Positions 43,589 to 55,244 of a stretch of 64,000 bases of DNA are shown piece by piece (positions within the stretch are counted from its first letter, which is position 1; every line of letters begins with the position of its first letter). The notes under the pieces were generated by a model, which was given only the letters and a program-made list of their open reading frames with translations, made no database searches and was not told the DNA's origin. The stretch covers positions 3,348,001-3,412,000 of the forward strand of contig NC_070564.1 in the NCBI RefSeq assembly GCF_026914185.1. Reading direction: 5' to 3'. The DNA comes from Puccinia triticina (Eukaryota; Basidiomycota; Pucciniomycetes; Pucciniales; Pucciniaceae). The translations under genes were made by a program, and so were the position numbers.

Positions 43589-45697
43589 TTATGAGCAAGG
43601 GACAGCTGGCATTTGCTGCATAATCTTCTTCAAATCACACGGTGGACCGGGTTGAATGTTTTGGTGTTGTTTGGTGGAAAGTTTTTCCAACCACCTCGAG
43701 CTATAGCAGTTTTTAGGCAGACGGGCACTTGACTGCACTGAGCCCGGTGCGGCATGCTCCAGTCGGCGGCGGATACGGGGCGGTGGTCCGCTGGGCTTGA
43801 TGAAATTGGCCTCCTTTTGATAGGCACTGATTTTGTCAAGTCGGATGAAAACCTGTGTGATTTTCGAGCTGCGCCAAGGGACGGCCAGGACCTTGCAGTG
43901 CTTATGACCTCGCTTGCGGTTCTTCAAAGGGGCATCTTCACTGGTTGCCGCTTTGATGACAGGGTACAGGCATTCTAAGCCTCTGATTTGTGCTGCCGTA
44001 CCTAAGCGTGCTTCAGCCAGCTGCAGATATCAAACAATATAATGAGGGCCTTGTGTTATATCCAACAAGAAGAAGACATGGCGAGGTACTTACATATGAT
44101 TGACGACCTTTGCACTTTTGGGCGTTTGTGTGACTGGTTTGTTTGTCTTGGTTCCAAAGGTTCTCTTTTTTATACCTATGATAATCACACCAGTTAATCA
44201 TGACTCAGTATCAAGCATAGGACTTTGGATTGAAAGTGAGCTAGGGTCTTACTTGCGCGCAAGCGTTTCTCTGACATATTTGTGCAACTCTGATGCAACA
44301 ATGTTGCGTTGCTGAAGATAGACATCTACATTAGCATACTCACTGCATTCGATGAGCTCGACAAAAACGTCAATTGCTAGATCCCAGAGGAACTTGTTAT
44401 TGTTGCTATTCGGTGGTTCCATAAAATTTGGCGCAAATCGGCGGATGCCCGCTTGATGCATCATTTTCTTGATGATTGTGATTTGCTGAGGTGTTGCCGC
44501 TTCATGGATGTAAGGGTTTGAATCTTGGGTTGACAATGACCTCAGGGGGTGTCCCCATTCGCTTTTTTCGCCCTTGGTAGCTGGACGTGGAAATTTTTTG
44601 ACTTTTGAGGACCATCCCAAAAGCACCGCGCAGTGGAGCCATAGGAACTTGCGCAAATCAGTTCGTTGTAAGTTTGAGGGGCCTTGAGGTGATTTGCGGC
44701 GTGGTTTGCGGACTTGGGGCTCTTCCTGCTTGTTTAACTCATCGCGTATTTGCTCCACGACTTGTAATGTTTCATCAACTTGAGAAATGGTTAGCTGCTG
44801 AGTCCTCTTGATGGCCTCAATTTCGGCGGCGGTGCGTCAATGCATAGATTGACAGGAGAGATGCTCCAGCTCATTATCATTGGAGCACATGGGCCCTGCC
44901 CCGTTTTCGACACGATTGTGCTCCGGTGAGCTTGTGAGAATTGTGGGGGCTGGATTGCGGAACATTTGGCCAGATCGGGTCTTGGAAGGTCACTGGTGTT
45001 CTGCAAAAGTTTGGCAGAGGTTGATCAGCTGATCTTGTCCAAGTGATTGACATGGAAAGCCATGCTGCTTGACCAGACGTTTCAGTTTGGTTGTTGATAG
45101 TGTTGTGAAGTCGGTGTTGGGATCAAAAGCTTTGCCTTCAGGGGGGGGCGTATTGTTGTCTTGTGGGACAGTGGCTTTTTTCCTGGCCAGGCGGCTGGCA
45201 CGGCTGCTGTTGAGTTCATCGTCACTCATTGGAACCCACTTGTCCTCCAAAAAAGCCGCCATTTTTGAATCACGGGTTTCATCTTCTTTGCCATCATTGC
45301 CTGACCACATTTCATCCTCAGATCCTGGTGAGGGGCAACGATTTGATGGACCAGGGCAAGCCATGTTCCAAAGGCTGCGTCTTGGTCCAATTTGGCGGGC
45401 TTTTGATTCTGTGCGGCTGACGCGGTCCTCTGAAGACCAATCTACGACTAAATAGTCATCTTCATCCATCTTATCATCCTCATCCACATCATCATCCATC
45501 TCATTGTCAGTGCGCCCGCGTAAGGAGTTGTCGGATGTATTATGTGAAAGGTGATCTTCATCTTCATCCATCTCGTCATTGGTTCCTGCATCCTCATTTG
45601 CATCATCATCCATCTCATCGTCAGTGCGCCCGCGTAAGGATTTGTTGGATGTATTATGTGAATGGTCATCTTCATTGTCATCAAAGAATCCAATCAA
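43589..45697 (-). pseudogene. Unrecognised three-exon gene with acidic N-terminus and SAP-like motif
   Basis: Exon A runs 45697-44253 in one frame with TGA at 44990-44992 and 44837-44839. Introns at 44176-44252 and 44021-44093 have GTAAGA/GTAAGT donors and TAG/CAG acceptors and join in frame. Exon C ends at 43589. Features in order are a duplicated acidic block (SLRGRTD.EMDDD twice), a SAP-like helix-extended loop-helix at about residues 200-234 (TTKLKRLVKQHGFPCQSL), a helical segment, a conserved-looking WLHCAVLLGWSSKVKKFPR region and a basic C-terminus (LKNRKRGHKHCKVLAV). SAP motifs bind DNA. The 5' end is cut where the Helitron relic begins. I take it for a TE-associated or captured gene; family unknown. 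Confidence 0.55.
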
Positions 45698-45701
45698 TAC
45701 T

Positions 45702-48700
45702 TTACCATTACAATCCTCTCATACGCCAGTTTGAACGTGTTGCATCTGAATTAACTCCAAATAGATCAATAAGGCTAACTGATAATGCTACAAATGTGGA
45801 TCAAAGGGTTTATAACCTCCCAACAGGTGACCAAATTGCTGCAATATGGGTAGAAGGTAAGCTTACAATAATTTTATTAACCTTTCCAGTGATTACTTAT
45901 TATTCTTTGAAATTATCAATTTTTTTAAATTCAAGGTAATGATCCTTCAACAACAAAGACAAGGGATGTCATCATCAAATATCGTGATGCAAATTTGTCA
46001 AGGATTTCTGAATTGGATCAAAAATATGACCCACTCCATTATGTACTATTACATCAAAATGGAGAACTTGGATGGAGCCCTGAACTCAAGGAAGAAATGC
46101 CACTGGCCACTACCATGAATTATTATGCATATAAATTGGCTTTTCGCCATGAAGACTACTCTCTATTACATTGGTCTGGCCATCTTTTTCAACAATACTG
46201 TGTGGATCAATATATCAAAATTGAAACAGAAAGGTTGCTGTATGTCATATTGAATCAAAAAGACTTTTGCGTAGAGCAATTCTATGGTGTTGTGGATGCT
46301 TATCAAAATGGTGTGCAGATGGGCCATGAAACAGGTACATACATTAAACCTTTCAGGATAAATGTTTTTATGATTCCCCTTCTCATCTGATTTCTTCTTG
46401 AACAGGCCGGAGATTAGTTTTACCCACATCTTTCATTGGTGGGCCTCGGGACATGAAGGCAAGATTCCAAGACGCTATGGCTTTGGTACAGACAATGGGA
46501 AAGCCTAATCTTTTCATAACAGTAATTTGCAACACAGAATGGAAAGAAATCAGAGAAAACATCTTTCCTGGACAGTCACCACAGGATAGGCCTGATATTG
46601 TGACACGGGTCTTCAGGGCAAGGCTGAGCGAGATTTGTGATGAAATTTACAAGGACGTTATCTTTGGAAATACTGTTGGCCGGACACATGTCATAGAATT
46701 TCAGAGGAGAGGACTCCCTCATGCTCACATCTTAGTAATTCTGGAATCACAACACATACCAAGAACCACTGAACAGATTGATCAGATTGTAAGGGCAGAA
46801 ATACCTGATCAGAGGACTGAACCATGGCTTTACCAAGCAGTATCAAGGCACATGATTCATGGACCCTGTGGATCTTACAACACAAACGCTCCTTGCATGG
46901 TTAATGGTGTTTGCTCAAAAAAATATCCCAAGGCTTATTGTCCTGAAACCGTCATGAATGAAAATTCTTACCCTTTGTATAGGAGAAGGCCCAATGGACC
47001 AACAATCAGAAGAGGAAATAACAACATCATTGACAACCGTTGGGTTCTGCCCTACAGTCCCTACTTATCAGCCAGATTTCAATGTCACATCAATCTTGAA
47101 ATTTGTGCTGAGATATCTGCAGTCAAATACCTCTACAAATATGTCTACAAGGGACATGATAAAGTAGTATTGGATGTTGGGGAAAAGATTGATGAGGTCA
47201 ATAGATTCAGAGATTCCTGCTGGGTTGCAGCTCCAGAAGCATGCTGGAGAATTTTCTCTTTCAAATTATCTGCAACTTATCCCTCTGTCATTCGATTGGA
47301 CATCCACCTGCCTGACCAACATCAAATAACATTTTCACAAGACAAAGAATTGGTAGATGTCATTGAAAGGGGTGATGCATCTAAAACAATGCTCGCAGGA
47401 TATTTTGCAAGGAATCTAATTGATCCTCAGGCCAGGCATCTCAAATATTCTGAATTCCCCCAGTACTACACATGGCACCCCAGCACCAAAGAATGGAAAC
47501 CAAGGCAGAGGGGGTTTTCAATTGGAAGAATCTATGCGGTTTATCCTTCTGATCCAGAAAAATGGCATTTATTTCTATTGCTCAATCATGTCACCGGCGC
47601 CACCTCATTTGAGAATCTCCGTACGTTTCAGGGACAGATTTCTACCAGTTTTTGTTCAGCTGCTTTTGCCGGGGGTCTGTTGGAAAATGATCATTGTTTG
47701 GAAGCCACAATGGCTGAAGCAAATGAAACAATGATGCCATAAGTTATTTGGGATACTTTTAGCAACATGTCAACAACCTTCAGACCCTCTGCATTTATGG
47801 AATTCTTCCTACCATTGCATGACTGAAGACTGGATCCATCAGGGATGTCAAGATGATGCATCCATGACAAATAAGATTATTGAAGTGATCAATCCAATCC
47901 TGCTCCAGAATGGTCTTTCACGCGTGGATCTATCATTTCCTGATCTTCCAAGATATGATCCCTCTGTTGGTAGAAACCAGCTAAACAGAAACTGGATGTT
48001 GGATGAAGAGAGGTCAAGCTTCAATGTGGACCCAGATCAAATTGAAAATGCAAATAATTTGAATATTCAGCAGAGATCAGCCTTTGATCAGATCATCAAT
48101 GCATGTTATTCAGAACAACCTGCTTGCTTCTTTATTGATGGTCCAGGTGGCTCTGGAAAGACTTCCTTATACAACTGCTTACTGGCCAATGTAAGATCAA
48201 CTGAAAGAATTGCTATTGCCTGTGCTGGAAGTGGTGAGCTCCAAATGTTCTAACCATATGGATATTCAACCTGCCCCACTTTGATTTTTAATCCCTCTGG
48301 TTCCATAGGAATTGCAGCTATGAACATACCATATGGCAGGACTGCCCATTTAACTTTTGGAATTCCTCCAAAGCTTCTGCAAAACTCAGTCTCTTCAATT
48401 GCAAAACATTCTCAAAAGGCAGATGTTTTGAGGCAATCAAGACTGATAATTTGGGATGAAGCCCCAATGACACATAGAAATGCACTTGAATTGGTAGACA
48501 GATTACTCCAAGACTTGATGGATTCAGACGAACCCTTTGGTGGAAAGGTAATTGTGCTAGGAGGTGACTTCCGTCAATGTCTACCAGTAGTAAGGAAGGG
48601 ATCACGTGCCCAGATTGTTGATGCAAGCATTGTCAACTCTTACTGCTGGAGATACTTTCAAAAAAATATCATCCGCCTTTCAGTGAACATGCGTGCAGCA

Positions 48701-49350
48701 GGTGATCGGCAATTTCAGCAATTTCTTTTATCCGTTGGAAATGGTCAAGGTATCAATCAATCAAACAACAAGATCAACCTACCTACTTCTATGGTCATTT
48801 GTGGAGGTTCTCAAGAGCAAAATTTGGATTATCTCATAAGACAGATATTTCCAAATATAACCACCTCTTTTGCAGATCCACAATATTTTCTGGATCGGGC
48901 AATTCTATGCTGCAAGAATGTTTCTGTGAACCAAATCAACTCTAGAATCTTAGAATCTATTCCGTCTCAAGGGGGAACTTACACAAGCTATGATTCTGTA
49001 GAGGATGATCCCCAAAACCTATATTTGCAAGAGTACATCAATGGGTTGAACATCTCAGGTTTCCCACCTCATATTCTGCAATTGAAACGTGGAGTGCCAA
49101 TAATAATGCTCAGGAACCTTGATCAGACAATGGGACTTTGTAATGGAACCAGGTTGATTGTGGAAAACTTGGGACCAAATGTGATTTACGCAAGAGTCAT
49201 ATCAGGTAACAGAGTTAATGATTTAGTGGCCATCCCTTGCATTCCTGTGACTGAATGCATTGTCACCCTGAAATTGCACCATCAATTGTTTGAAAATTTT
49301 GTATCATTTCCTTTGAGCTGTCCCATTCCCCATGGGTCCTTTCACATCCT
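45702..49350 (+). pseudogene. Helitron Rep-helicase gene, truncated at both ends
   Basis: Helitrons move by rolling-circle replication. The frame enters at NPLIRQFERVASELTPNRSI (5' end missing). Introns lie at 45857-45935, 46335-46405 and 48234-48308 (all GT..AG and in frame). The Helitron-like N domain shows SLLHWSGHLFQQYCVDQYIK. The Rep HUH motif is GLPHAHILVIL (near 46720), and the two-tyrosine region is VKYLYKYVYKG (near 47120-47155). A one-base insertion near 47735 shifts the frame. The helicase has Walker A GPGGSGKTSLYN (near 48140), Walker B IIWDEAPM and GGDFRQCLPVV. It breaks off near 49330 before the last helicase motifs. No Helitron 3' hairpin/CTRR end was found. Confidence 0.85.
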
Positions 49351-49460
49351 GTGACTTTCTCACCCCCTGAAACCCCAAATTTGGGGGCTATGCCCTTGCT
49401 GCGATTTACAAACCCCTATGACTTTAACACCCCCTGGAACCCCAAATTTGGGGACTTCCG
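49330..49460 (+). repeat. 67-bp direct repeat with CCCCAAATTTGGGG palindromes
   Basis: CCCCAAATTTGGGG occurs at 49373-49386 and 49440-49453, each preceded by (G/A)TGACTTT..CACCCCCTG(A/G)AA. It marks the junction where the Helitron gene stops. Confidence 0.65.
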
Positions 49461-51292
49461 CTTGTATGGAAAATAAAATCTCTGTCTACTACATTTGGTT
49501 GTAGGCTTGCTCCAAGGGGTTTGCCGCTTTCATGAATTGAGCCCATCTGCTGGGATCTTTGCGGAGCTGATTGGGCAGGCCCCTCTTCTGGGGCCAAGCC
49601 GTCCTGGCCTGTGTGCTCGCAGGAGGAGGGCACAGGGCCGGAGTCGGAGGAGGGATGCGCTGGGCCAGAGTTGGCGGGGGCAAGCGCAGGGGCGGAATCG
49701 GCGGACGTGGCTGGGGCCGCAGGCCCCTCTTCTGGGGCCAGGTCATTCTTGCCGGTCGAAGGCGCTTGGCCGAAGTCGGCAGACGTTGCTGCCGGCCCCT
49801 CTGCCAGGGCCAAGACATTCCCGCCAGCCTGCTCGAGAGAGGAAGGGGAAGGGCCGGAGTCAGCAGAGGTGGCAGAGGCAGCAACGGCTGGATTTCTTAC
49901 ATGCGACGCTGATGCATCCTCAGTTTGCTCCGGGGTCGATTCCCTGGAGGTGTCCGGCGCGCTGCCAGAAGTGTTGGAGTCGGAGGAATCATTGTTGAAT
50001 TTGATTCGTTTGACCTGCGCAACAGGAAAAGAAAGGGGACGCTTCGCCGAGTGGTGTTGTTGGGGGGATGGTCGTCGTCCTCTTCATCTTCAACAAGTGA
50101 GAATCGGGTGGTGGGGTCGAGTATAAAAGTTGGGAACACCTTCAGGTTTTGAGGTCGTTGCAAAGTGTCCCAAATCAAGTTGGTGTCGAGGGCCGGAGGC
50201 GGGGTCCTTCTGCAAATTGCAGTTGGCAACTCGGAGGCGGCATAGGGTTTCGAGGGGGGCCGCCAAGTTTCCGGCAATATATCAATGGGGCCGGTGACAA
50301 AGGTTCTCCCGGCGGCTTTGGCTTCCAACATCCTTCTTTGGTTCCAGTCCATGTACAATTTGTGGTAGGAATCCATCTGAGGGCCCAAGCCATAGATGGC
50401 GGCATGGGCCTTGCTGAGATACTGGTGTCTAGTTTGCACTGATGTTAAAAAGTAGGTTAGTGCACCAAAAATTTTCAGGCATGGGCAGAAAGAACTTACT
50501 CCCTTCGATGATTTCCTGGACCTCTTGAAGGCTGTGCCGGCTTCTTGGGGATGCCTCTGGCGGGGTCTCTGGAGCAGGGGTAGTGGGCTGGTTCCCGTGG
50601 GGAAGGATTTGCGCCTAGAGGAAGAAAGAAAAAAGGGTTTAGGGTTAGTAGCTACAGATCAATCAAGGGATGGAAAAACTTACCTGTTGTTTTGGTTCGG
50701 TCAAGAAGGGTCCCAAGGACCGTATGGGCGTCGATTCTGGTGTAAAAATCATCGTCCAACGCTGGGTCGCAGGTGGTGGTAGGTGATCCGGGTAAGCTGG
50801 GTTGCAGGTGGTGGTGATTGGGGTGGTAGAGGGGCTGGGTGGTGGTTGTTGGTGAAGTAGGGGGCCAAAATCCAGAAGCTAGTTGCGCGACTAGTATCGG
50901 CCAGGTGGGTACCGGGGGGTCGGGGTCAAAGTAGGGTTTGGGGGGGCGGGGGGGCTGGATCGGTGGGTGGTCTGCTGGTGGAGGAGGGGCTAGGTGGTGG
51001 TTGTTGGTGAAGTTGGGGGCCAGAATCGAGAAGCTAGTCACGCGACTAGTATCGGCCAGCGTGGTTCCGGGGAGGCGGGTTCAAAGTAGGGTTTGGGGGG
51101 GACGGGGGTAAAAGGGGGCTCCTTGGGTTCCTGGGGGGGCTGGAAACTTGATCCTTGTCGCGCGACTAGTATCAGCAACGGGGGAGCCAGGGTGGAGGGA
51201 CGGGGGTGGCAGCTTGGGTAGCTCGGGGCGCGGAAGTTGTCATCGCGCGACTGGTATCTCCACCTGAGTATGTAACTTTGAAACCCCTCCAT
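49424..51292 (-). pseudogene. Unrecognised multi-exon gene with proline-rich and LAPEEGPA repeats
   Basis: From 51292 the minus strand reads a Pro/Thr-rich N-terminus with three ~160-bp internal repeats (WPILVA.. each time). Then come GT..AG introns at 50615-50683 and 50439-50499, the second joining in frame to a helical exon (QYLSKAHAAIYGLGPQMDSYHKLYMDWNQRRML). Near 50015 the reading passes to another frame at a TTGCGCAG acceptor-like site. That frame gives an Ala/Pro/Ser-rich tail with repeats of LA(P/L)(E/A)EGPA ending at 49424. The phase at the first intron is not clean. No domain is recognised. Low complexity and position beside a Helitron relic suggest an accessory or captured TE gene. 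Confidence 0.45.
50780..51260 (-). repeat. Three ~160-bp repeats with (GATACTAGTCGCGCGA) boundaries
   Basis: GATA(C)TAGTCGCG(C/T)GACTAGCTTCT and close variants recur near 50884, 51033 and 51160. The units contain CCCAAACCCTACTTTGA(C/A)CCC. They encode the proline-rich segment of the gene on the minus strand. Confidence 0.65.
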
Positions 51293-52192
51293 AAACCCTT
51301 ATTGTACTATTCACAGTTCATGACCACTTCCCCCCGATCCTACTCGCACAAAGGCCAGGCCGACATCAGCAGGGATTTCAGTTTGATTAAAGCACTTGAC
51401 TTCTATTTCCCCTCAATCATGCCTCAATTTTTACCACAAAAAGACCTACTCAAAGAGCTCAACATCAGGATTGAAAGGCTTGCGGTATTGTTTTGATTGG
51501 GACACAATAATCATCTCACCCACCCCTCTTCAAGCGAGCACCCGTGGTGGACGCTATTTTTTGTTGTGCTCCATGTGGTCAATCACAATTCCAAAATCCC
51601 TGGCTAAAATGGTGCACGCCTTCAAGCTATATTTGAGGAGTTCCTATCCTCATAGTACGCTATACACCAATTTTTTTTATTTCTTATACCTCCTTGTCTC
51701 TACTGGAATGAAATCATAAAAGGAGCTTCTTCCATAATCTTGAGGGAGACACATATGAGCAACCAATAAGACAAAAGATTGGAATTGTAGATGAATGAAG
51801 AAACAAAAGATGAATTGTGATCAGCCATTGGCATGTAGCCTAGTTCACAGGTATGCCTGACGTGGGCAAGACGGCTACCTCCTGCACCCTAACCCAACCA
51901 CTCAACCACTCAAAGGCCCGGCCGGCCTCTAGGCTCCTCTTAATAATTATGTAGTCATTTTGAAAGCTCTAATTTGGTTGGTGAACTGTTTTTATCCTTT
52001 TGTTGGTTTCTTTATGTTTTACATCCAGGTTTGCCTGACAGACCCACCCATATAGGAAAAAGAAAAACAGGGAGACCTGATTGGGCATGATTATGATAGA
52101 AAGTTTCTGTTGGGGTGGTGTTTGAAATCCGTGAGCCCCAACTTCTGTTGGTGGGAGAAGCTTTTTGTTTTTTCAAAGTCCTTCCTGTAGGT
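51293..52192. other. Intergenic, no gene recognised
   Basis: Open frames at 51206-51719 (+) lack motifs. CAACCACTCAACCACTCAAAGGCCCGGCCGGCCTC (near 51895) is a small GC-rich island. Nothing else was seen. Confidence 0.35.
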
Positions 52193-52618
52193 TCAATCTG
52201 CTTTTTCACTGTTCAGGGGTTCCACCCCCCACAAAGGATTCTGACTGCCTTCTGGATAGATACTTCTGAGCCTCTTTTTGACTCTCCTGGACAACGTGCA
52301 GTGCGGCTTTGAGCTCCTCTGGAGATCCTTGAGCTTGGATAGGGACACTTTCTGCAGCTTGCTTGGTGACTGTACACCAGATCCTTGATCTTTTGGACCT
52401 GTTCCTCCTCTAGCTCTTTGGGAGTTTTTTCTGGAGCTTTGGCTTTTGAGGTGCTCAGAGTGGGGTTTGTCTTCTGCTTGAACCAAAGAGGAATCATCAC
52501 CTCTATGTCAGTCTGATCCTCCACTAGCTGTTCCTCCAAGGGCAGACCATTTGCGGCTATCTCTGATCAGGGTGGGGAGGGGTCCTTTGAGGTCAGGTCT
52601 AGAAGCACAGGTAGACAT
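52193..52618 (-). pseudogene. Gypsy-C gag start, frame-shifted
   Basis: An ATG at 52618 opens a frame (MSTCASRPDLKGPLPTLI). The likely continuation lies in the next frame (LPLEEQLVEDQTDIEVM), with a further change before SKLKDLQRSSKPHCTL. Lys/Glu-rich helical content and a start close to a presumed leader fit a gypsy gag N-terminus. No other gag or pol part is adjacent. Tentative. Confidence 0.35.
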
Positions 52619-53104
52619 TTTGATTTTATACAAGATAAATTTGTACAGAAAGAATAGACTAACTTTTGAAATCCTGGTTTGGAGTTGCTGATTTCTATAT
52701 CCACTAGGTATTCAGCTGGAGCGGTTCTACCTTGGCTGCGGAGTAGAGGGTACAGTTAGTGGTCAGGATATCTGTGAAAGGGTTTGTCCCAAAAAGAGGT
52801 GACTTGCGGGTGATGTTTAGTGTCAAAAGTTCTTACAGGGTCTGCGCACCCGTGCACAGAGGTATTTTAATGCCTGTGACTTCTGGGGCCTGGTGAAGGG
52901 TGTGTTTGAACATAGAAATATTCCCAGGATTGGGTTTGGGATAAAATCCCAATAAAAAAAGAAGAAGACAGACTTACTCTAAAGAGAGGGTCTGCGGCAA
53001 AGACAACGGCCAATTCACAAAACCAAGATCAAGGCAAGGGCAGGCTGGCAAACAAGTTGGGTAGAAAAGGGTAAGACTGACAGGGCAACAATATGGCTTT
53101 ATGA
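52619..53104. other. Spacer, possible 5' leader of Gypsy-C
   Basis: No coding sequence. It could hold part of an LTR or leader on the minus strand, but no partner copy exists in the window to prove it. It ends next to the duplication TTCTGAGGG (53105-53113). Confidence 0.3.
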
Positions 53105-53113
53105 TTCTGAGGG

Positions 53114-54159
53114 GGGTCAGCCTTTATGCACACCAAAGAAATAACACATGCACACCATTTTTGGTGTGTAGTAGTGTGCACTCCAAGAAATTGGAGTGCA
53201 CACCCATGCACTCCAAAAAAATGGTGTGCACACTCATGCACTGCCTGATTGGTAGTGGATTTCTCTTTACTCTCACAAATGGTTACTAGGCTTCTAGTAG
53301 AAGCCCACCAAGTCTAGCATAGAAATTCAATGCTACACTAAACTTGGGGGCAACTTGGTGTTAGCCAAGCTGTGCTAACAGAAGCCCTTTTGCCTGTGTG
53401 TTTAAGTTGCTGCTACTGCCGCGACACTACAGAGCTTTTAGTACCATGAAAAAATTGATGTGAATAGGTGTCAGGTGACATGCAGTAACATGTGTTGAAA
53501 GTCTACTGGTACTCCAACAATACACCCCTTCAATAACAATGGTCCCCTTGTCATCATCAGGGGGTTTCAACAATTGTTCCTGGGAGTAAGGTTGGAATAA
53601 AGGCTGGAATTAGCTTCACGTCACCTGACACCTAGTTCCCTCTTAATTTTCATGGTGTAGCATCAAAAAAGGCCAAAAACTTAGAACCTTAGAAGTTGTA
53701 GAAAGATTTTCTACAACCTGCAAAAGTTGAATAAGAGCACAGAAGATGCAATCCCACCAATTCTACAATAAATTCAGGGAATACTGCAACACCACTTAGC
53801 TGGAACACTGTTGTTCCTACAATTGGATATCAGTCTCACCAGGATGTAATTGCTAAGTTTCACTTCTCTCAGCTTTGTGAGTTCAGCCTCTTTTTTAAAT
53901 CCTGGCTGTATTGCACATGGCTTGACTCCGCCTTTTTCAAGTGATTGGGTGTGCACTCCAATTTTTGGGAGTGCAGGAGTGTGCACTCCAATTTTTGCAA
54001 GTGAATGAGTGTGCACTAAAATGTTTTGTAGTGCATGATTTGAGCACTCTAATTCTTGGGTGTGCATGGGTGTGCACTCAAGTTTTTTGGAGTGCACACT
54101 AATGCACACCTTTTTTGGTGTGCATGTGGTATCTCTTTGGTGTGCATAAAGGCTGACCC
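53114..54159. mobile_element. 1.0-kb foldback element, 9-bp target duplication TTCTGAGGG
   Basis: The ends GGGTCAGCCTTTATGCACACC and its inverse extend, with small changes, over some 50 bp. They are flanked by TTCTGAGGG at 53105-53113 and 54160-54168. Subterminal palindromes alternate GTGCACTCC and GGAGTGCAC. The middle (53260-53930) is unique, T- and A-rich and non-coding. Its ends match those of 15339-16442 closely, which makes the two one family; duplications of 9 and 8 bp fit Mutator-like transposition best. Confidence 0.8.
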
Positions 54160-54168
54160 TTCTGAGGG

Positions 54169-54827
54169 GCCTTTACTTGCTCAAAAGCCTTGGTTTATAT
54201 ATTTGAGCTACAACTGGTAGGGTTGTGGCTCTTAACATCTGTCTCATTAGTTCTTTGGTTGGAAGAACAAACTGTTTAGACAGCAGTGTTCATGAGTTCT
54301 GCTACTCATGTCACTCCTGTGAGCCGTCCTTGGTGACAGGGTGCGCTCTTTCTCAGTCCAAGGAAGAACTCTTTGTTCACAAAGTCTTCTCTCTGATGTT
54401 TCTTTCTCAGATGGGGGAGGATCAGTAGTTCAATCTATCACTACGCTCCTCTGGCCGCTTCCCCTCAAACGTTTGATTGATGTTCTCTTATTCAGTAGAA
54501 CTTTAGAAGTCTTTGACAACCCATTTGTTCTCTTGGCCTGAGAATGGGTCTTAACCACTTTTATTCTTATTCTCCGGCCGTATCCTTTGGCTGGAGGTCT
54601 GTCATTTGCCCCTCAACCCTGTCCAGCGTTTGAGAGGATGTATAGTGAATGTTTGCTTTTTTTTACGCGCAGCGCTCTGCGCCACAATTAGTACACAATA
54701 ATGGATATATCTTTTATCTTATGCGCGTTGCTCTATGCTGCGACTAGTGCTTTTAAGTTTACAATATTTAAATGTAGTAGAATAGTTAGCCGGGCTCTAA
54801 ATTAATATAGTAGCCCAGCTGACATGG
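54169..54827. other. Intergenic, no gene recognised
   Basis: No gene-like frame on either strand. Two similar TA-rich blocks with ACGCGCAGCGCTCTGCG and ATGCGCGTTGCTCTATGC (54665 and 54720) are diverged direct repeats. Confidence 0.35.
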
Positions 54828-55037
54828 GCTCTTGATCTGATCAGTCACCGTTTGTGAGCTTTTATCATCACTGGCATTGATCTTGATGACTTGGTACCCA
54901 GCTTGTGTCACCGTAAATTTGGCCATCATCTTGCCTGGACCAGGCCCGCCGGCTAATAGTAGGAATTTTTCCTGTGGACGTCCATACAGATCAGTCTTGG
55001 CTGCTTTGGCAGCTGAAGTTGGTTGCGCACTTGAGCC
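54828..55037 (-). pseudogene. Fragment resembling CTF18/RFC-type AAA ATPase
   Basis: The minus strand reads, without a stop, RPQEKFLLLAGGPGPGKMMA and then QAGYQVIKINASDDKSSQTV. This pattern is typical of the Walker A region of clamp-loader subunits, closest to CTF18 (form: RP.EK.LLLSGPPG.GKTTLA followed by AGY.V.EINASDDRS). CTF18 loads PCNA for sister-chromatid cohesion. Here the Walker A Thr/Ser after GK is Met, so ATP binding would be lost, and neither the rest of the ATPase nor a start is present. It is a pseudogene piece or a captured fragment. The identification is from memory of the motif, not a search. Confidence 0.5.
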
Positions 55038-55244
55038 CTATTGGGGATGAGATCTGACTGGTGCCGGTTGGGAGGGGTTGGTGAGATCCACCGGTGTTCT
55101 TCTGGGAGTATGAGACATTGTGGTTGAGATTCAACCGGTACTGGTGGCAGAGATCCAATGGTGTTCTTGTGGAAGTATATAATTATGTTTTGGAATGTGG
55201 GAGCAGGGAGCTGCTGGACAGCTGACTGTGCGTTTTAGTATCCC

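Noticed and set aside
53029..54109. His/Cys-rich peptides such as repeated VHTT/CTPMH patterns
   Set aside because: They are translations of the foldback element's CACTCC/CACACC palindromes, not zinc-finger proteins.
54828..55037. Working ATPase domain
   Set aside because: Walker A lacks the required Thr/Ser, no Walker B or other AAA motifs follow, and no start or exon chain is visible.
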